A stretch of DNA of 43,457 bases from a virus: positions 1 to 43,457 of the IMG/VR virus record IMGVR_UViG_3300009537_000041; one strand, given 5' to 3'. Below, piece by piece: positions 27,614 to 35,373 of the stretch (position 1 is the stretch's first letter; every line of letters starts with the position of its first letter). The position numbers were made by a program, and so were the translations under genes. The notes below the pieces were generated by a model. It was given only the letters and a program-made list of their open reading frames with translations. It did no database searches and had not been told where the DNA came from.

Positions 27614-27764
27614 CTTTTTTCTTCTCCTTTTCTTCTAACTTTACTTTATTTAACCATGACCAAGATTTCTTTTTAAATATTCTTTCATAGCTTTTATCAA
27701 ATTCTTTTTTGTTTACTTTTCTTGGTGTATCACCTTTTCCACTTCCTTCGCCTGGTATTGTCAT
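27606..27764 (-). CDS. 52-residue charged protein
   Basis: The start overlaps the preceding stop as ATGA, and the stop lies within the primase-helicase start, so it is coupled on both sides. The product starts MTIPGEGSGKGDTPRK, then a Lys/Glu-rich body with FKKKSWSWLNKVKL. It may bind DNA or protein. The family is unknown. Confidence 0.6.
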   Translation of the reverse strand: MTIPGEGSGKGDTPRKVNKKEFDKSYERIFKKKSWSWLNKVKLEEKEKKKDE

Positions 27765-27982
27765 TTATTTCCCCAGTTCCAATGCTTTTTACACGTTGAA
27801 ATAAAACATAAACCATACGGATAAGTGTAACCACATTTACAAAACCAATATCTAAAATCAATTGCTGTTAGTATCCAACAATAGAACTTAGTATACTGTG
27901 GAATTCGTTTTCCAGGATACCCTTCATCTGGTGGTATTACCGTATCAGGTTCTCTTATTAATCTCTTTAATATCCAGTTCAA
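27761..27982 (-). CDS. small Cys/Trp-rich protein
   Basis: This 73-residue protein is read from TTG, with GAGGAAA upstream at 9 bases. It is rich in aromatic and Cys residues, including FCKCGYTYPYGLC and a final HWNWGNK. It may bind zinc. The stop overlaps the next start as ATGA. The family is unknown. Confidence 0.6.
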   Translation of the reverse strand: MNWILKRLIREPDTVIPPDEGYPGKRIPQYTKFYCWILTAIDFRYWFCKCGYTYPYGLCFISTCKKHWNWGNK

Positions 27983-28006
27983 GAATTATTTCCTCATCTT
28001 TCTTAG

Positions 28007-28207
28007 TTATTTTTTAGTGTTCTTATATTTACTTAACTCAATAATATTTTTTAAATCAGTTGCACCACGCCTTAAATATTCGTTCCCACCGTCAACAAAA
28101 ATTTCTCCGCATTTACATTCAACAAAATTATGCACAGATTTTGATATAATAATATCGTTACAAAGCTTGCATTGGGCTTTATTTTCTAGAATAATTTTTT
28201 CTTTCAT
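28007..28207 (-). CDS. small zinc-ribbon protein (DUF7695-like)
   Basis: This 66-residue protein has CKLCNDII followed by a second knuckle CKCGEIFVDGG and EYLRRGA. This pattern matches a widespread small phage and bacterial zinc protein, which I recall as DUF7695. It probably binds one zinc. Its start lies within the 3' end of the SNase-like gene. Confidence 0.75.
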   Translation of the reverse strand: MKEKIILENKAQCKLCNDIIISKSVHNFVECKCGEIFVDGGNEYLRRGATDLKNIIELSKYKNTKK

Positions 28208-28517
28208 AATTTTTTGCGTAACCTTTCTTAATTAAATCAGTATTTAAATTATTTGAATTGATAAACAAATCAATTAAATAATTATTTGTTCTACCTGCTT
28301 TGTAAACTACAACTTTCATTTCTTTTGCAAACTTAATTTTATGCATTAAATAATCAATTGCTTCTCGATTCTTAATTGGATCTCGCGGTGCTAGTACACG
28401 TGCTAGTCGTACTTGAACAGTAGTACTAATGTTAAAGCCAAGATCAAAACTAACCTTAAGCATATCAACAGTCGGCCCAACGTCCGTTATAGTCGCGTGA
28501 TCCTTATTAAATATCAT
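28179..28517 (-). CDS. staphylococcal-nuclease-like OB-fold protein, catalytic residues altered
   Basis: This 112-residue protein matches the SNase (TNase) fold. It has VSFDLGFNIST, RLARVLAP (37-44), YKAGRTNNYL (R76, the R87 equivalent) and NTDLIKKGYAKNY. In active enzymes the first loop is GDTV and the next is APE. Here they read GPTV (14-17) and APRD (43-46), so the metal-binding Asp and the general base Glu appear lost. It may bind nucleic acid without cutting. Confidence 0.75.
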   Translation of the reverse strand: MIFNKDHATITDVGPTVDMLKVSFDLGFNISTTVQVRLARVLAPRDPIKNREAIDYLMHKIKFAKEMKVVVYKAGRTNNYLIDLFINSNNLNTDLIKKGYAKNYERKNYSRK

Positions 28518-29019
28518 TGTGCTTTGCTTTCAAGATCCGCTCTTTAGCTTCAGGCGTTTGCTTGCTTTCTAGTTCTGCAGATTTCTGTGCGATCTCTTTC
28601 ATACGTTTTGGATCAACCTTTGGAGTAACAGACATTGTACCAGTACCTTGACAGTTCATACAACGCAGTTCTGCTGTCTCATTTTTACCTAGTTCTGGTG
28701 CTAATCCTCGCCCTAGTACGCCTGATCCCTTACAATAAGGACACTTAACTCTGCTTATAGTTCTTGGTTTAGCGTCAGTCGTTGTTACAGTTTCTTTAAC
28801 GTCTTGTTTAATAACTTTTTCTTCAACAATTTCTTTAGTTAAATTCTGCGATACTGCACCACACTTAGGACAATAATTACCAATACCTTCTAACAAATCA
28901 TACGCAGGTGCTAGTGTGTAGTTTGGAATTGATTCAGATAAATTGTCGAGTTTTTCTAGTTCTAATTTCTTAACTGCCAATGACATTTGTTTCCAAACTA
29001 AACAACATGAATTATTCAT
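28507..29019 (-). CDS. zinc protein with DnaJ-type CxxCxGxG repeats
   Basis: This 170-residue protein starts at 29019 with AAAGGAGA upstream. Residues about 50-54 are CPKCG. A DnaJ-type pair follows: CPYCKGSG (about 93-100) and CMNCQGTG (about 119-126). No J domain is present. It could hold a nucleoprotein or act as a zinc chaperone-like module. It lies between the SNase-like and SSB-like genes. Confidence 0.75.
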   Translation of the reverse strand: MNNSCCLVWKQMSLAVKKLELEKLDNLSESIPNYTLAPAYDLLEGIGNYCPKCGAVSQNLTKEIVEEKVIKQDVKETVTTTDAKPRTISRVKCPYCKGSGVLGRGLAPELGKNETAELRCMNCQGTGTMSVTPKVDPKRMKEIAQKSAELESKQTPEAKERILKAKHNDI

Positions 29020-29041
29020 TTGTCTCTCCTTTAGGATTACA

Positions 29042-29070
29042 GGTACGTAGGGCGTTGCACCCTACGTACC
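29042..29070. terminator. perfect 11-bp hairpin after SSB-like gene
   Basis: GGTACGTAGGG (29042-29052) pairs with CCCTACGTACC (29060-29070) around a 7-base loop. It lies 7 bases beyond the SSB-like stop on the minus strand. No T-run follows, so it may be a partial terminator or an RNA stability element. A similar hairpin family is at 38060-38089 and 39832-39868. Confidence 0.7.
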
Positions 29071-29077
29071 AGAGTAT

Positions 29078-29608
29078 CTATCCTCTACGCTTGTCTAACA
29101 GAATGGCTGTTTGTGTACGACCAACCATGTCTGCAACTAAGACTAAAGCCTGTGCATCTTCTTTAATCTTTAATGACTTAAGAATCGCATGTGCTGACTT
29201 AAGGTTGCGTGTGACAGCTTCCTCTGCATCAGAACGATACGCTTCTCTATCACTTGCATCAGCTATACCCTGCGTTGCAGGAGCCTTAGCTTTTGCAGGT
29301 CTACCTCTGCGCTTAGGAGTAGCAGGTGTTTCAGAAACTTCTTCTGCTTCCTCACTATGCCCATTACCACTAGCCGAAATGTCACCGTCCACCGCATAGT
29401 TGTTAAACTTCTCATTATACTCTGCGTTGAATTGTACATGTTGCCCGATGAAATCTTGGTTAAATCTACCAAACGTATTGCAAGACAGCACTTCACCTTC
29501 TGTATCCTTAACGGTAAAGTCAGTACGAAACCACTTACTGCCTTTCTTCGTTAAGCCTGTCTTAACACCGCGTTTTTCTACTAGTAAACCTTCTATTAAT
29601 TGACTCAT
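29078..29608 (-). CDS. single-stranded DNA-binding-like protein with AT-hook
   Basis: This 176-residue protein has a beta-rich N-terminus (KWFRTDFTVKDTEGEVLSC, then FIGQHVQFNAEYNEKFNNY), consistent with an OB fold. An acidic linker and an RRGRPAK AT-hook near residue 100 follow. The C-terminus is helical. It overlaps the RecB-like nuclease gene. Position among replication genes supports an ssDNA- or DNA-binding role. The family assignment is by pattern, not certain. Confidence 0.7.
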   Translation of the reverse strand: MSQLIEGLLVEKRGVKTGLTKKGSKWFRTDFTVKDTEGEVLSCNTFGRFNQDFIGQHVQFNAEYNEKFNNYAVDGDISASGNGHSEEAEEVSETPATPKRRGRPAKAKAPATQGIADASDREAYRSDAEEAVTRNLKSAHAILKSLKIKEDAQALVLVADMVGRTQTAILLDKRRG

Positions 29609-30291
29609 CTATTTTTCTTAGCCTCCTTTGTCCAGTAAAAATAGTCTCTTAAGCCTAAAAATGCCTTGAACCGCATTACGTTTGGTTCAAGTTTTGTTAC
29701 ATCGGTCTTGGGATTAAAATGATCATCTTTAGGCAACCGAACTACCCAAAGTTCAATATTCCCTATTACTGTGGGAAACTCAATAAGTCCACGCTTAAGA
29801 CTGTAAAGTAACGCACGATAGTATGCTTCAACTTGCAGGTAGTAATCACTATATACACTACCACTTGACTTCCAATCTGCAAGTATTAGTACTTCTTTGA
29901 TACCGTCTTTAACTGTACCAACGAAGTCTAGTGTACCTGCATAACCATCAGGCACATTATATACAGTCAGTTCTGTTGCTATTGCTTTAGGTTTAAACTG
30001 CTTAATAAACTTATCAGCGTTACTAAACATCAACTCAACCTTTGATTGATCAGATTCAATAGGCATCAACGTATCAGCAGGTCTTGTTACTTTGTAATTC
30101 ATATACGTATGTAAATCATTACCAATAGTTGATGCTTCTTTAGCAATACGTCCTGCTTCTTTGTTACCATGCTTACCGTAGAATCCAAGCAGACCGTACT
30201 TCATGGCACAGCTAGTGATAGATGTAACACTAACTAACTTCTTTTCTTCTTTATCTCCTGGTGCTGTGTAAAATCTAGGTGCGTTTGACAT
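29605..30291 (-). CDS. RecB/Cas4-like PD-(D/E)XK exonuclease
   Basis: This 228-residue protein has an N-terminal GNDLH (H61), E107 (ATELTVY), GTLDF (D122), ADWKS (D139, K141) and QVEAYY (Q153 to Y157), the ordered PD-(D/E)XK core with the QxxxY tail. It should be an exo- or endonuclease acting in recombination or DNA maturation. A consensus promoter lies 27 bases upstream of its start. Confidence 0.88.
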   Translation of the reverse strand: MSNAPRFYTAPGDKEEKKLVSVTSITSCAMKYGLLGFYGKHGNKEAGRIAKEASTIGNDLHTYMNYKVTRPADTLMPIESDQSKVELMFSNADKFIKQFKPKAIATELTVYNVPDGYAGTLDFVGTVKDGIKEVLILADWKSSGSVYSDYYLQVEAYYRALLYSLKRGLIEFPTVIGNIELWVVRLPKDDHFNPKTDVTKLEPNVMRFKAFLGLRDYFYWTKEAKKNR

Positions 30292-30317
30292 TGGATTCCT
30301 TTCTTGCTCCTATTACA

Positions 30318-30346
30318 AGTATACCATACTTAAGTACATTTGTCAA
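30318..30346 (-). promoter_or_regulatory. sigma70 promoter upstream of RecB-like nuclease
   Basis: On the minus strand TTGACA (30341-30346) is separated by 17 bp from TATACT (30318-30323). This is a near-perfect consensus for the host housekeeping sigma factor. It would drive the nuclease, SSB-like and replication genes. The upstream signal-peptide gene ends just before it. Confidence 0.88.
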
Positions 30347-30365
30347 GTTTACTCCTTATATCAAA

Positions 30366-30827
30366 CTATTTACTTGTACTCGTTGACTTACTTGTTGTTG
30401 TATTTTTATTTGTACTAGTGTTTCTATTTGTAAGGCGGTTTGTAAGGTTCTGATCTCCTGATTGTAAGGTTCCACCGCTTGCGTGTGTGTTGATGTACGT
30501 GTCTCCACCTTCAGTTGCGAATTCTTCTTGCAATAATCTAAGAACTTCAATCTTTCTTTCTTCTACTTCGATCTCATGCTTACGTAAGATGCGTCCTAAC
30601 TCTTGCCGACTGTACGCCTGCTTAGCCTGAAACCAGGGATCAAGGTTTGGTTTTCGTCCAATAACTTTAAACCAACTACCACAGTCTGTTACCTCATCCC
30701 CATTCTCCATAGTGTAATAGATACAGTCTGCGTCACTTGTCACGTTGTAAGCTGTGTCTCCAAATGCTACAGCACTAAATAATAATATAGCAAATAAGCT
30801 ATAAGTTATTACCTTAAAAATCTTCAT
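30366..30827 (-). CDS. secreted early protein with low-complexity tail
   Basis: This 153-residue protein has a Sec signal peptide (MKIFKVITYSLFAILL to AFG). A folded part with three Cys (DADCIYYTM, TDCGSWF) and a long helix follow. The last 30 residues are a Ser/Thr/Asn-rich low-complexity run. An exported early protein could act in superinfection exclusion or envelope modification, which is inference. The tail ends next to a promoter. Confidence 0.6.
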   Translation of the reverse strand: MKIFKVITYSLFAILLFSAVAFGDTAYNVTSDADCIYYTMENGDEVTDCGSWFKVIGRKPNLDPWFQAKQAYSRQELGRILRKHEIEVEERKIEVLRLLQEEFATEGGDTYINTHASGGTLQSGDQNLTNRLTNRNTSTNKNTTTSKSTSTSK

Positions 30828-31131
30828 TGTAATTCACCGCCTCTATTCTTATTTGATCTGCATATTTTTGCAGGTTCTTTTCACTAACTGCTAAAGGTAT
30901 ATGTAACTTTACGTCTTGCCCATCAACATCTGTTGCATCAATCGGCATAAATCCATAGACAATAAAGTTGTCTGTTTCTTTAGTTAATACATCTTGTCCT
31001 TTAAAAATATGTCCTGATTTTTCTAGTAACTCTAAGCGTTGTTCAATTAAAAAATTACTAGACAGATCAGTAATCATCATACCAATCCAGAATATAAAAA
31101 ATATTAAAGTCGCTATCACAAGGTTTCTCAT
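30814..31131 (-). CDS. membrane-anchored 105-residue protein
   Basis: Read from the ATG at 31131, which overlaps the upstream stop (ATGA), with GGAGG 11 bases away. It has one TM helix (LVIATLIFFIFWIGMMI), then a helical and beta C-terminal domain (FIVYGFMPIDATDVDG, VKLHIPLAV). Its C-terminus probably faces the periplasm, which is inferred from the lack of positive charge after the TM. The function is unknown. Confidence 0.6.
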   Translation of the reverse strand: MRNLVIATLIFFIFWIGMMITDLSSNFLIEQRLELLEKSGHIFKGQDVLTKETDNFIVYGFMPIDATDVDGQDVKLHIPLAVSEKNLQKYADQIRIEAVNYNEDF

Positions 31132-31292
31132 AGCTGTTGTATCCTCCAGATAAAACATATTGTAAATAAAATCCAATTAATTATCATTACTACATCTGTC
31201 CATTTAATTTCACGTTTATAAAACGTGTTACTGAATAAGACTATAAGAATTATTAAAACAAATATGTTTAGTGTGTAAATTATTTTGTCCAT
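31128..31292 (-). CDS. 54-residue two-TM membrane protein
   Basis: The product begins MDKIIYTLN and has two hydrophobic segments, IFVLIILIVLF and VVMIINWILFTICFIW, with a KREIKWTD loop between. The start lies in the last 13 bases of the polymerase gene, and the stop overlaps the next start as ATGA. It is a small inner-membrane protein of unknown role. Confidence 0.6.
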   Translation of the reverse strand: MDKIIYTLNIFVLIILIVLFSNTFYKREIKWTDVVMIINWILFTICFIWRIQQL

Positions 31293-33001
31293 CTATCTGC
31301 AATCTTCCAATCAACTTTAATTGGTACAACTAGCTTCCATGCGTTCTCCATAAGAGTTACATGATTTTTCCAATTACTATTACCTGCAATTTCGTAAACT
31401 AGTTCATCGTGTACCATTAAAACAGGTACTTCTTTTGATCTATTATGAATAGCAACAATAGCTTTCTTTAATATATCTTGGCTACTGGATTGAATAGGAT
31501 AATTGACAGCACAACGCATGGCGTGTGCGCGTTCCCATTCATCAGGTGAATCCCATCCTTCAACATACAACGGTAAACCTGCAAGGTTCTTAGTCCACCC
31601 ATGATTACGAAGTATCTGTACCTCTTGCTCGTCCATCCAATCCTTTGCTATCGTTAGTTTAGAAAAGAATTTATCAATCATGCTTTGTGCTTCTTGAGTT
31701 GAACAATTAAAATCGTGTGCCAAGCCCCATGCTGTCTTGCCGTAGATCAAAGAGAAGTTAAATATCTTTGCCTTATCTCTAGTAATCTTAAGCAAGTTAG
31801 CGGTCTGTTGGTGAATGTCTGCATCATCATTATTAAATGCATTAAGCAGATACGGATCTTTAGTAAAGTGTGCAAACAATCGTAGTTCAATCTGTGAATA
31901 GTCAGCAATTAAAAACTTGTGCCCATCAGCAGGGATAAAAGCATTACGGATTAGCTTACCTAACTCGCTACGTATGGGTATCTGCTGTAGGTTTGGATTA
32001 GCACAGCTAAACCTGCGTGTATCCGTTAATGCTTGGTTGTATGTAGGGTGTATCCTACTACTCTTATCCGCTTTCTCAATCAACGGATCAATAAAAGTGT
32101 TTAAGTTCTTAGCCAAATCCCTCATTTGTAATAGTAGTTTTGGAAATGCATGAGATTCAGCTAACTTAGTAAGCACTTGTTTGTCTGTTGAGAAACCAGT
32201 TTTAGTTTTTTTAGTTGTCTTAAGTTTAAAATCCTTAAACAAAATCTCTCGTAGCTGTTGAGGACTGTTAAAGTTTACACCTTCTCTGCCTACTAGCTGT
32301 GATAGATCAGCCTCAACTTCTAGCTTTTCTTTCTCAAACTTTTCTTTAAGTGTTTTAAGATACTCAATATCAATCCGCACACCTTGTAGTTCAGCTTGTA
32401 CCAGAATGTTAAGCATCGGAATTTCAACAGTCTTAAACCAGTTATATAGCTCTGGTTCTTTTTCAAACCTTTTCTTCTGAAAAGTATATAGGTCGTATGT
32501 TGCTTTCGCATCTGCTTGTGCGTACTCTGCGAGTACTTCCTCCTTTATTCCGTAGTGCCTTAATACTTTCTTACCTGTCTTTGGTGTTACTCGGTACGTA
32601 TCTTCCCACCAACCGTCAGGTAATTTCTTCCTGCCCTTTAATTGTGGGTTTGCTTCAAGAAACAAGTCCATTAAATCTTTCTTCTTGTTACCAGTATATC
32701 TTTCGTATACTATCTCTAACTTCTTACGCTCATTGATGTTAAGGAGATATTCGGCTATCATAGTATCCCAATCTATTGTAATTTTAGTGCCTAAATTATT
32801 ACGTATTACAATAGCGTCATACTTTCCATTATGTGCAATAAAAAACTCGGTTCCATCGGTACTAAACGCACTTGGTTTAGGACTGTATGCTGAAATCCCT
32901 GCCCTATAAATGGAGATACCTAGTAACTTCGCTGTATGCGGATTAAGTCCAGAAGTCTCGGTATCAATTACTAGGGGTACTTGTTTTTGCTTGGCCAACA
33001 T
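31280..33001 (-). CDS. polA: family A DNA polymerase with 3'-5' exonuclease
   Basis: This protein is 573 residues long from the ATG at 33001. Exo motifs are DTE (13-15), HNGKYD (57-62) and YAQADAKATYD (160-170). Polymerase motif A is ADYSQIEL (366-373), motif B is RDKAKIFNFSLIYG (408-421) and motif C is MVHDE (529-533). The residue aligned to E. coli F762 is Phe. There is no 5' nuclease domain. It should copy the phage genome with the primase-helicase. A start 24 bases upstream uses TTG and is less likely. Confidence 0.95.
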   Translation of the reverse strand: MLAKQKQVPLVIDTETSGLNPHTAKLLGISIYRAGISAYSPKPSAFSTDGTEFFIAHNGKYDAIVIRNNLGTKITIDWDTMIAEYLLNINERKKLEIVYERYTGNKKKDLMDLFLEANPQLKGRKKLPDGWWEDTYRVTPKTGKKVLRHYGIKEEVLAEYAQADAKATYDLYTFQKKRFEKEPELYNWFKTVEIPMLNILVQAELQGVRIDIEYLKTLKEKFEKEKLEVEADLSQLVGREGVNFNSPQQLREILFKDFKLKTTKKTKTGFSTDKQVLTKLAESHAFPKLLLQMRDLAKNLNTFIDPLIEKADKSSRIHPTYNQALTDTRRFSCANPNLQQIPIRSELGKLIRNAFIPADGHKFLIADYSQIELRLFAHFTKDPYLLNAFNNDDADIHQQTANLLKITRDKAKIFNFSLIYGKTAWGLAHDFNCSTQEAQSMIDKFFSKLTIAKDWMDEQEVQILRNHGWTKNLAGLPLYVEGWDSPDEWERAHAMRCAVNYPIQSSSQDILKKAIVAIHNRSKEVPVLMVHDELVYEIAGNSNWKNHVTLMENAWKLVVPIKVDWKIADRWTK

Positions 33002-33425
33002 TAGCCACCAACCTTTTGTATGCAAATTTTAAGAAGCTATCAACACAATCAAACACTTCGTTGGAATACTGTCTTAACCAGGGATGCCTACGTAACTTTT
33101 CACTAAGACATATTGTATACACAGGCTTACCTAGTACATCATGTGCATAAAAGATTTCCATAGCAGATCCAAAACTTGCTTTGTCTGTTATGTACGCTAT
33201 AATTCCTGCCGACTCTCGTATCATTTTCTTATCGTTCTCTACAATTTCAGCAGGAGATACGTCTGTAGGCAATCCTTTATCAAGTTGTTGAATCTCTTTA
33301 GTGGGTGTACCTGCATGATTATAGAAAGGATTCGCGAGAACTAGTCCAGTTGCTTTCTCAATAAGCAACTGTACTTCCCTTGCTCTTACCCTTTCTGCTG
33401 TACCATTAGTGAAATAGTATTTCAT
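32964..33425 (-). CDS. nucleoside 2-deoxyribosyltransferase-like protein
   Basis: This 153-residue protein contains IVENDKKMIRESAGIIAYIT, then SFGSAMEIFYAHDVLGKPVY (about residues 85-104). This pattern of NDT-like folds has the catalytic Glu in the MEIFYA stretch. Such enzymes exchange or remove nucleobases from deoxynucleosides. It lies between the polymerase and a dATP/dGTP diphosphohydrolase-like gene, suggesting nucleotide-pool adjustment. The activity is not proven by sequence alone. Confidence 0.75.
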   Translation of the reverse strand: MKYYFTNGTAERVRAREVQLLIEKATGLVLANPFYNHAGTPTKEIQQLDKGLPTDVSPAEIVENDKKMIRESAGIIAYITDKASFGSAMEIFYAHDVLGKPVYTICLSEKLRRHPWLRQYSNEVFDCVDSFLKFAYKRLVANVGQAKTSTPSN

Positions 33426-33781
33426 TTTTCAATCCCCTTTTCCATTAAAGTTTCTACTGCATTTACATTAAACATAATTGCTGCTGCATGATCCTCACCA
33501 TCGTCTACTTCAAAAAACCATTGAAAGAAATGTCGGATTGCACTATTTTTAAACCTATCAAATTCTTCTTTACTATTAGCTTTTTCCCAATTTCTTTCCC
33601 CATACTTAGCTCTACCACGTTCCATTAACATGGCCCACCTATACAACATTGATTGAGGCAAGTCAATACCTTTTGCTGTAAGTAAATCAAATCTAGGTTT
33701 CCCTTCAGCAATATCACGCCTCATGCCTGAATCGTAATCAACACGTTTACCTGAATCTTTTGTTTCATAGTCTTTTGTCAT
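33422..33781 (-). CDS. dATP/dGTP diphosphohydrolase-like (MazZ-type) protein
   Basis: This 119-residue protein carries DSGMRRDIAEGKPRFDLL near residues 17-34, YGERNWEKA (about 60-68), FKNSAIRHFFQWF and EDHAAAIMFN (about 94-104). These are the hallmarks of the MazG-like dATP/dGTP diphosphohydrolase N-terminal family. It would hydrolyse purine dNTPs to monophosphates. No PurZ-like gene is visible, so base substitution in the genome cannot be concluded. Confidence 0.8.
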   Translation of the reverse strand: MTKDYETKDSGKRVDYDSGMRRDIAEGKPRFDLLTAKGIDLPQSMLYRWAMLMERGRAKYGERNWEKANSKEEFDRFKNSAIRHFFQWFFEVDDGEDHAAAIMFNVNAVETLMEKGIEK

Positions 33782-34052
33782 TATTGGTATTCTCCTGTTT
33801 GTTTTTTAATTTTTCTAACTCGGCAGTATTGTGTATCATTCTTTCTGCCATCATAATAAGGACACGTGCTGTTGCTTTAACAATACTAGTACTTGGTTGT
33901 ACTTTATTCAGTATCCAAATCTTTTTAACTAGTAATGCTACGTTACTTGCAAGCGTTAGTTCCCATAATGTTTTGAAGTTCTTAAGATACCACAAATCCA
34001 TTGATTCTTTATGTTTCTTTTCAAACTCTGGTGTTATATCTGGATAACTCAC
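33765..34052 (-). CDS. 95-residue helical hypothetical protein
   Basis: An all-helical, charged product begins MSYPDITPEFEKKH. It has a central FKTLWELTLASNVALLVKKI stretch and a C-terminal ELEKLKNKQEN helix. The stop overlaps the MazZ-type start by 17 bases. The family is unknown, and no motif suggests catalysis. Confidence 0.6.
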   Translation of the reverse strand: MSYPDITPEFEKKHKESMDLWYLKNFKTLWELTLASNVALLVKKIWILNKVQPSTSIVKATARVLIMMAERMIHNTAELEKLKNKQENTNNDKRL

Positions 34053-34053
34053 T

Positions 34054-34824
34054 CTATTTTATGCTCCTTTGTTTTTGTGCGTCCTCTTTTGCACAGATTT
34101 TACAAACCCTACTCCATTTTCCTGTTATTTTATCCTTTCTAAAACGTGTTGTTTCTTCGGTATAAAAATGATCGCGCTTACACGTAAGTTTTAATTCCTT
34201 TCCAAAGGTCTGTTCGTGTTCTTTTTCGTTTAAATATAAAAATCTTTCTTGCCTTCTTTGTCCTAAATACGGTCTTAACAAATTAAAAACCTTTTCAGCT
34301 TCGCCAACTTTAGACGTAAACCATGAATAACATCCTTTATCGTTTCCACTATCAATCTTTCCGCATTTAACTACATTCATAAATTCTTCAAGCAGCCCTT
34401 TGTCTTTTTGTACTAAAGTTGCATGTGTTCTAAAATTTTTAGTTCCGTTTTCTTTTTGTTTATAGTAACTTGCATAAAAGCATCCTTCACCTTCAAAAAA
34501 ACCACCTGCCCAAGCTAAATTAGTAGCTGAAGATGGTTCAGTAAATACATCTGTGTTTTGTCTAGCTTTTTTATCTTCATAACTTTCGGCTACGTTTCTA
34601 TAAATCTCTAATTTTGCACATTCAATTGCCCCAAGTAACCCATTTATTTTTGCATATTTTAAACCTGCTTCACCTAATCTTGCTGTTACAAGTCGGCAGA
34701 TAATGTAATTTAATGCACCAACAGCATCTTCGTCTTTATGAATATAGCTGAAGTAATTGCAGAGACTATCTAAGTCTCCGTTTAAATCTATTTCCTTACG
34801 AAATTCTTTAACTAAATATGGCAT
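34054..34824 (-). CDS. DUF6899-like protein fused to LAGLIDADG endonuclease
   Basis: This protein is 256 residues long. Residues 1-94 look like a common phage family I recall as DUF6899: LNYIICRLVTARL, INGLLGAIECAKLEIYRN, YEDKKARQNTDV. From about residue 101 a LAGLIDADG homing nuclease begins, with WAGGFFEGEGCF (105-116). A zinc domain lies near the C-terminus (TCKRDHFYTEETTR, then CKICAKE). The usual C-terminal tail of the first family is missing. The frame is continuous. It is probably a product of homing insertion into the host gene. Confidence 0.8.
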   Translation of the reverse strand: MPYLVKEFRKEIDLNGDLDSLCNYFSYIHKDEDAVGALNYIICRLVTARLGEAGLKYAKINGLLGAIECAKLEIYRNVAESYEDKKARQNTDVFTEPSSATNLAWAGGFFEGEGCFYASYYKQKENGTKNFRTHATLVQKDKGLLEEFMNVVKCGKIDSGNDKGCYSWFTSKVGEAEKVFNLLRPYLGQRRQERFLYLNEKEHEQTFGKELKLTCKRDHFYTEETTRFRKDKITGKWSRVCKICAKEDAQKQRSIK

Positions 34825-35018
34825 GTTTTGCCTCCTATCATAAAAATTTTTGAATTAACCATTGTATACTTTGCGCCACACATAGGACAACGCACAGGAT
34901 AGCCCCAAGACATGTGTATAATATTAGTAAAAACAAAGTCACCGTAATCACATATCCAACACCCATCATTCGGATAATCTTTGTTCTCATGCTTACCTAT
35001 TCTCATTATCATTGTCAT
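34812..35018 (-). CDS. small zinc-binding protein
   Basis: This 68-residue protein has two knuckles, CWICDYG and CPMCGAKY, with a GYPVR stretch between. The start is set at 35018, where GAGGA lies 5 bases upstream. A later ATG at 35006 is also possible. It overlaps the fused endonuclease gene start by 13 bases. It is a probable treble-clef zinc protein of unknown role. Confidence 0.6.
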   Translation of the reverse strand: MTMIMRIGKHENKDYPNDGCWICDYGDFVFTNIIHMSWGYPVRCPMCGAKYTMVNSKIFMIGGKTCHI

Positions 35019-35172
35019 TAATGTCCTCATTGATAATATCTAATTCTCCCTTAAAATTGTATCCAACACCGCGTAATGCTTGTTCAAGTAAAGGAAGCGC
35101 GTCAACCCACGTTATAATATCTGAATTTTCAACAGTACAAACTGTTGATTCATGCTCTATTGTTATTTTCAT
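34993..35172 (-). CDS. 59-residue hypothetical protein
   Basis: GAGGATAAAGATA precedes the start. The product begins MKITIEHESTVCTVENS and continues ITWVDALPLLEQALRG, a helix followed by an acidic Asn/Asp tail. It overlaps the next zinc-protein gene. The internal composition looks like a real folded protein. The function is unknown. Confidence 0.6.
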   Translation of the reverse strand: MKITIEHESTVCTVENSDIITWVDALPLLEQALRGVGYNFKGELDIINEDINDNDNENR

Positions 35173-35196
35173 TATCTTTATCCTCGTAATAATGCA

Positions 35197-35373
35197 TTAA
35201 TTGTTTACCTCATCTTCTAATCTTTCTATTCTCTTATCATGCTCAATGATTTGCTTACAAAGATCGCCTACCATTGAGAGTATCTTATCATCAAAGTTTT
35301 GAACGTGCTGAATCTTACGCTCAAGGTGTTGCTCAATCTTATCTAGTTTAGACTTGCGTTTTTGTTTACTCAC
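35197..35373 (-). CDS. 58-residue coiled-coil protein
   Basis: It starts with GTG overlapping the resolvase-like stop, and AGGTGG lies upstream. The product begins MSKQKRKSKLDKIEQHLE. It continues as a helix with heptad-like IQHVQNFDDKILSMV and ends in IERLEDEVNN. It may form a dimer or trimer. Confidence 0.55.
   Translation of the reverse strand: MSKQKRKSKLDKIEQHLERKIQHVQNFDDKILSMVGDLCKQIIEHDKRIERLEDEVNN

Noticed and set aside
33422-33781. Evidence of 2-aminoadenine DNA
   Set aside because: A MazZ-like gene alone is common in phages; no PurZ-like gene is visible.
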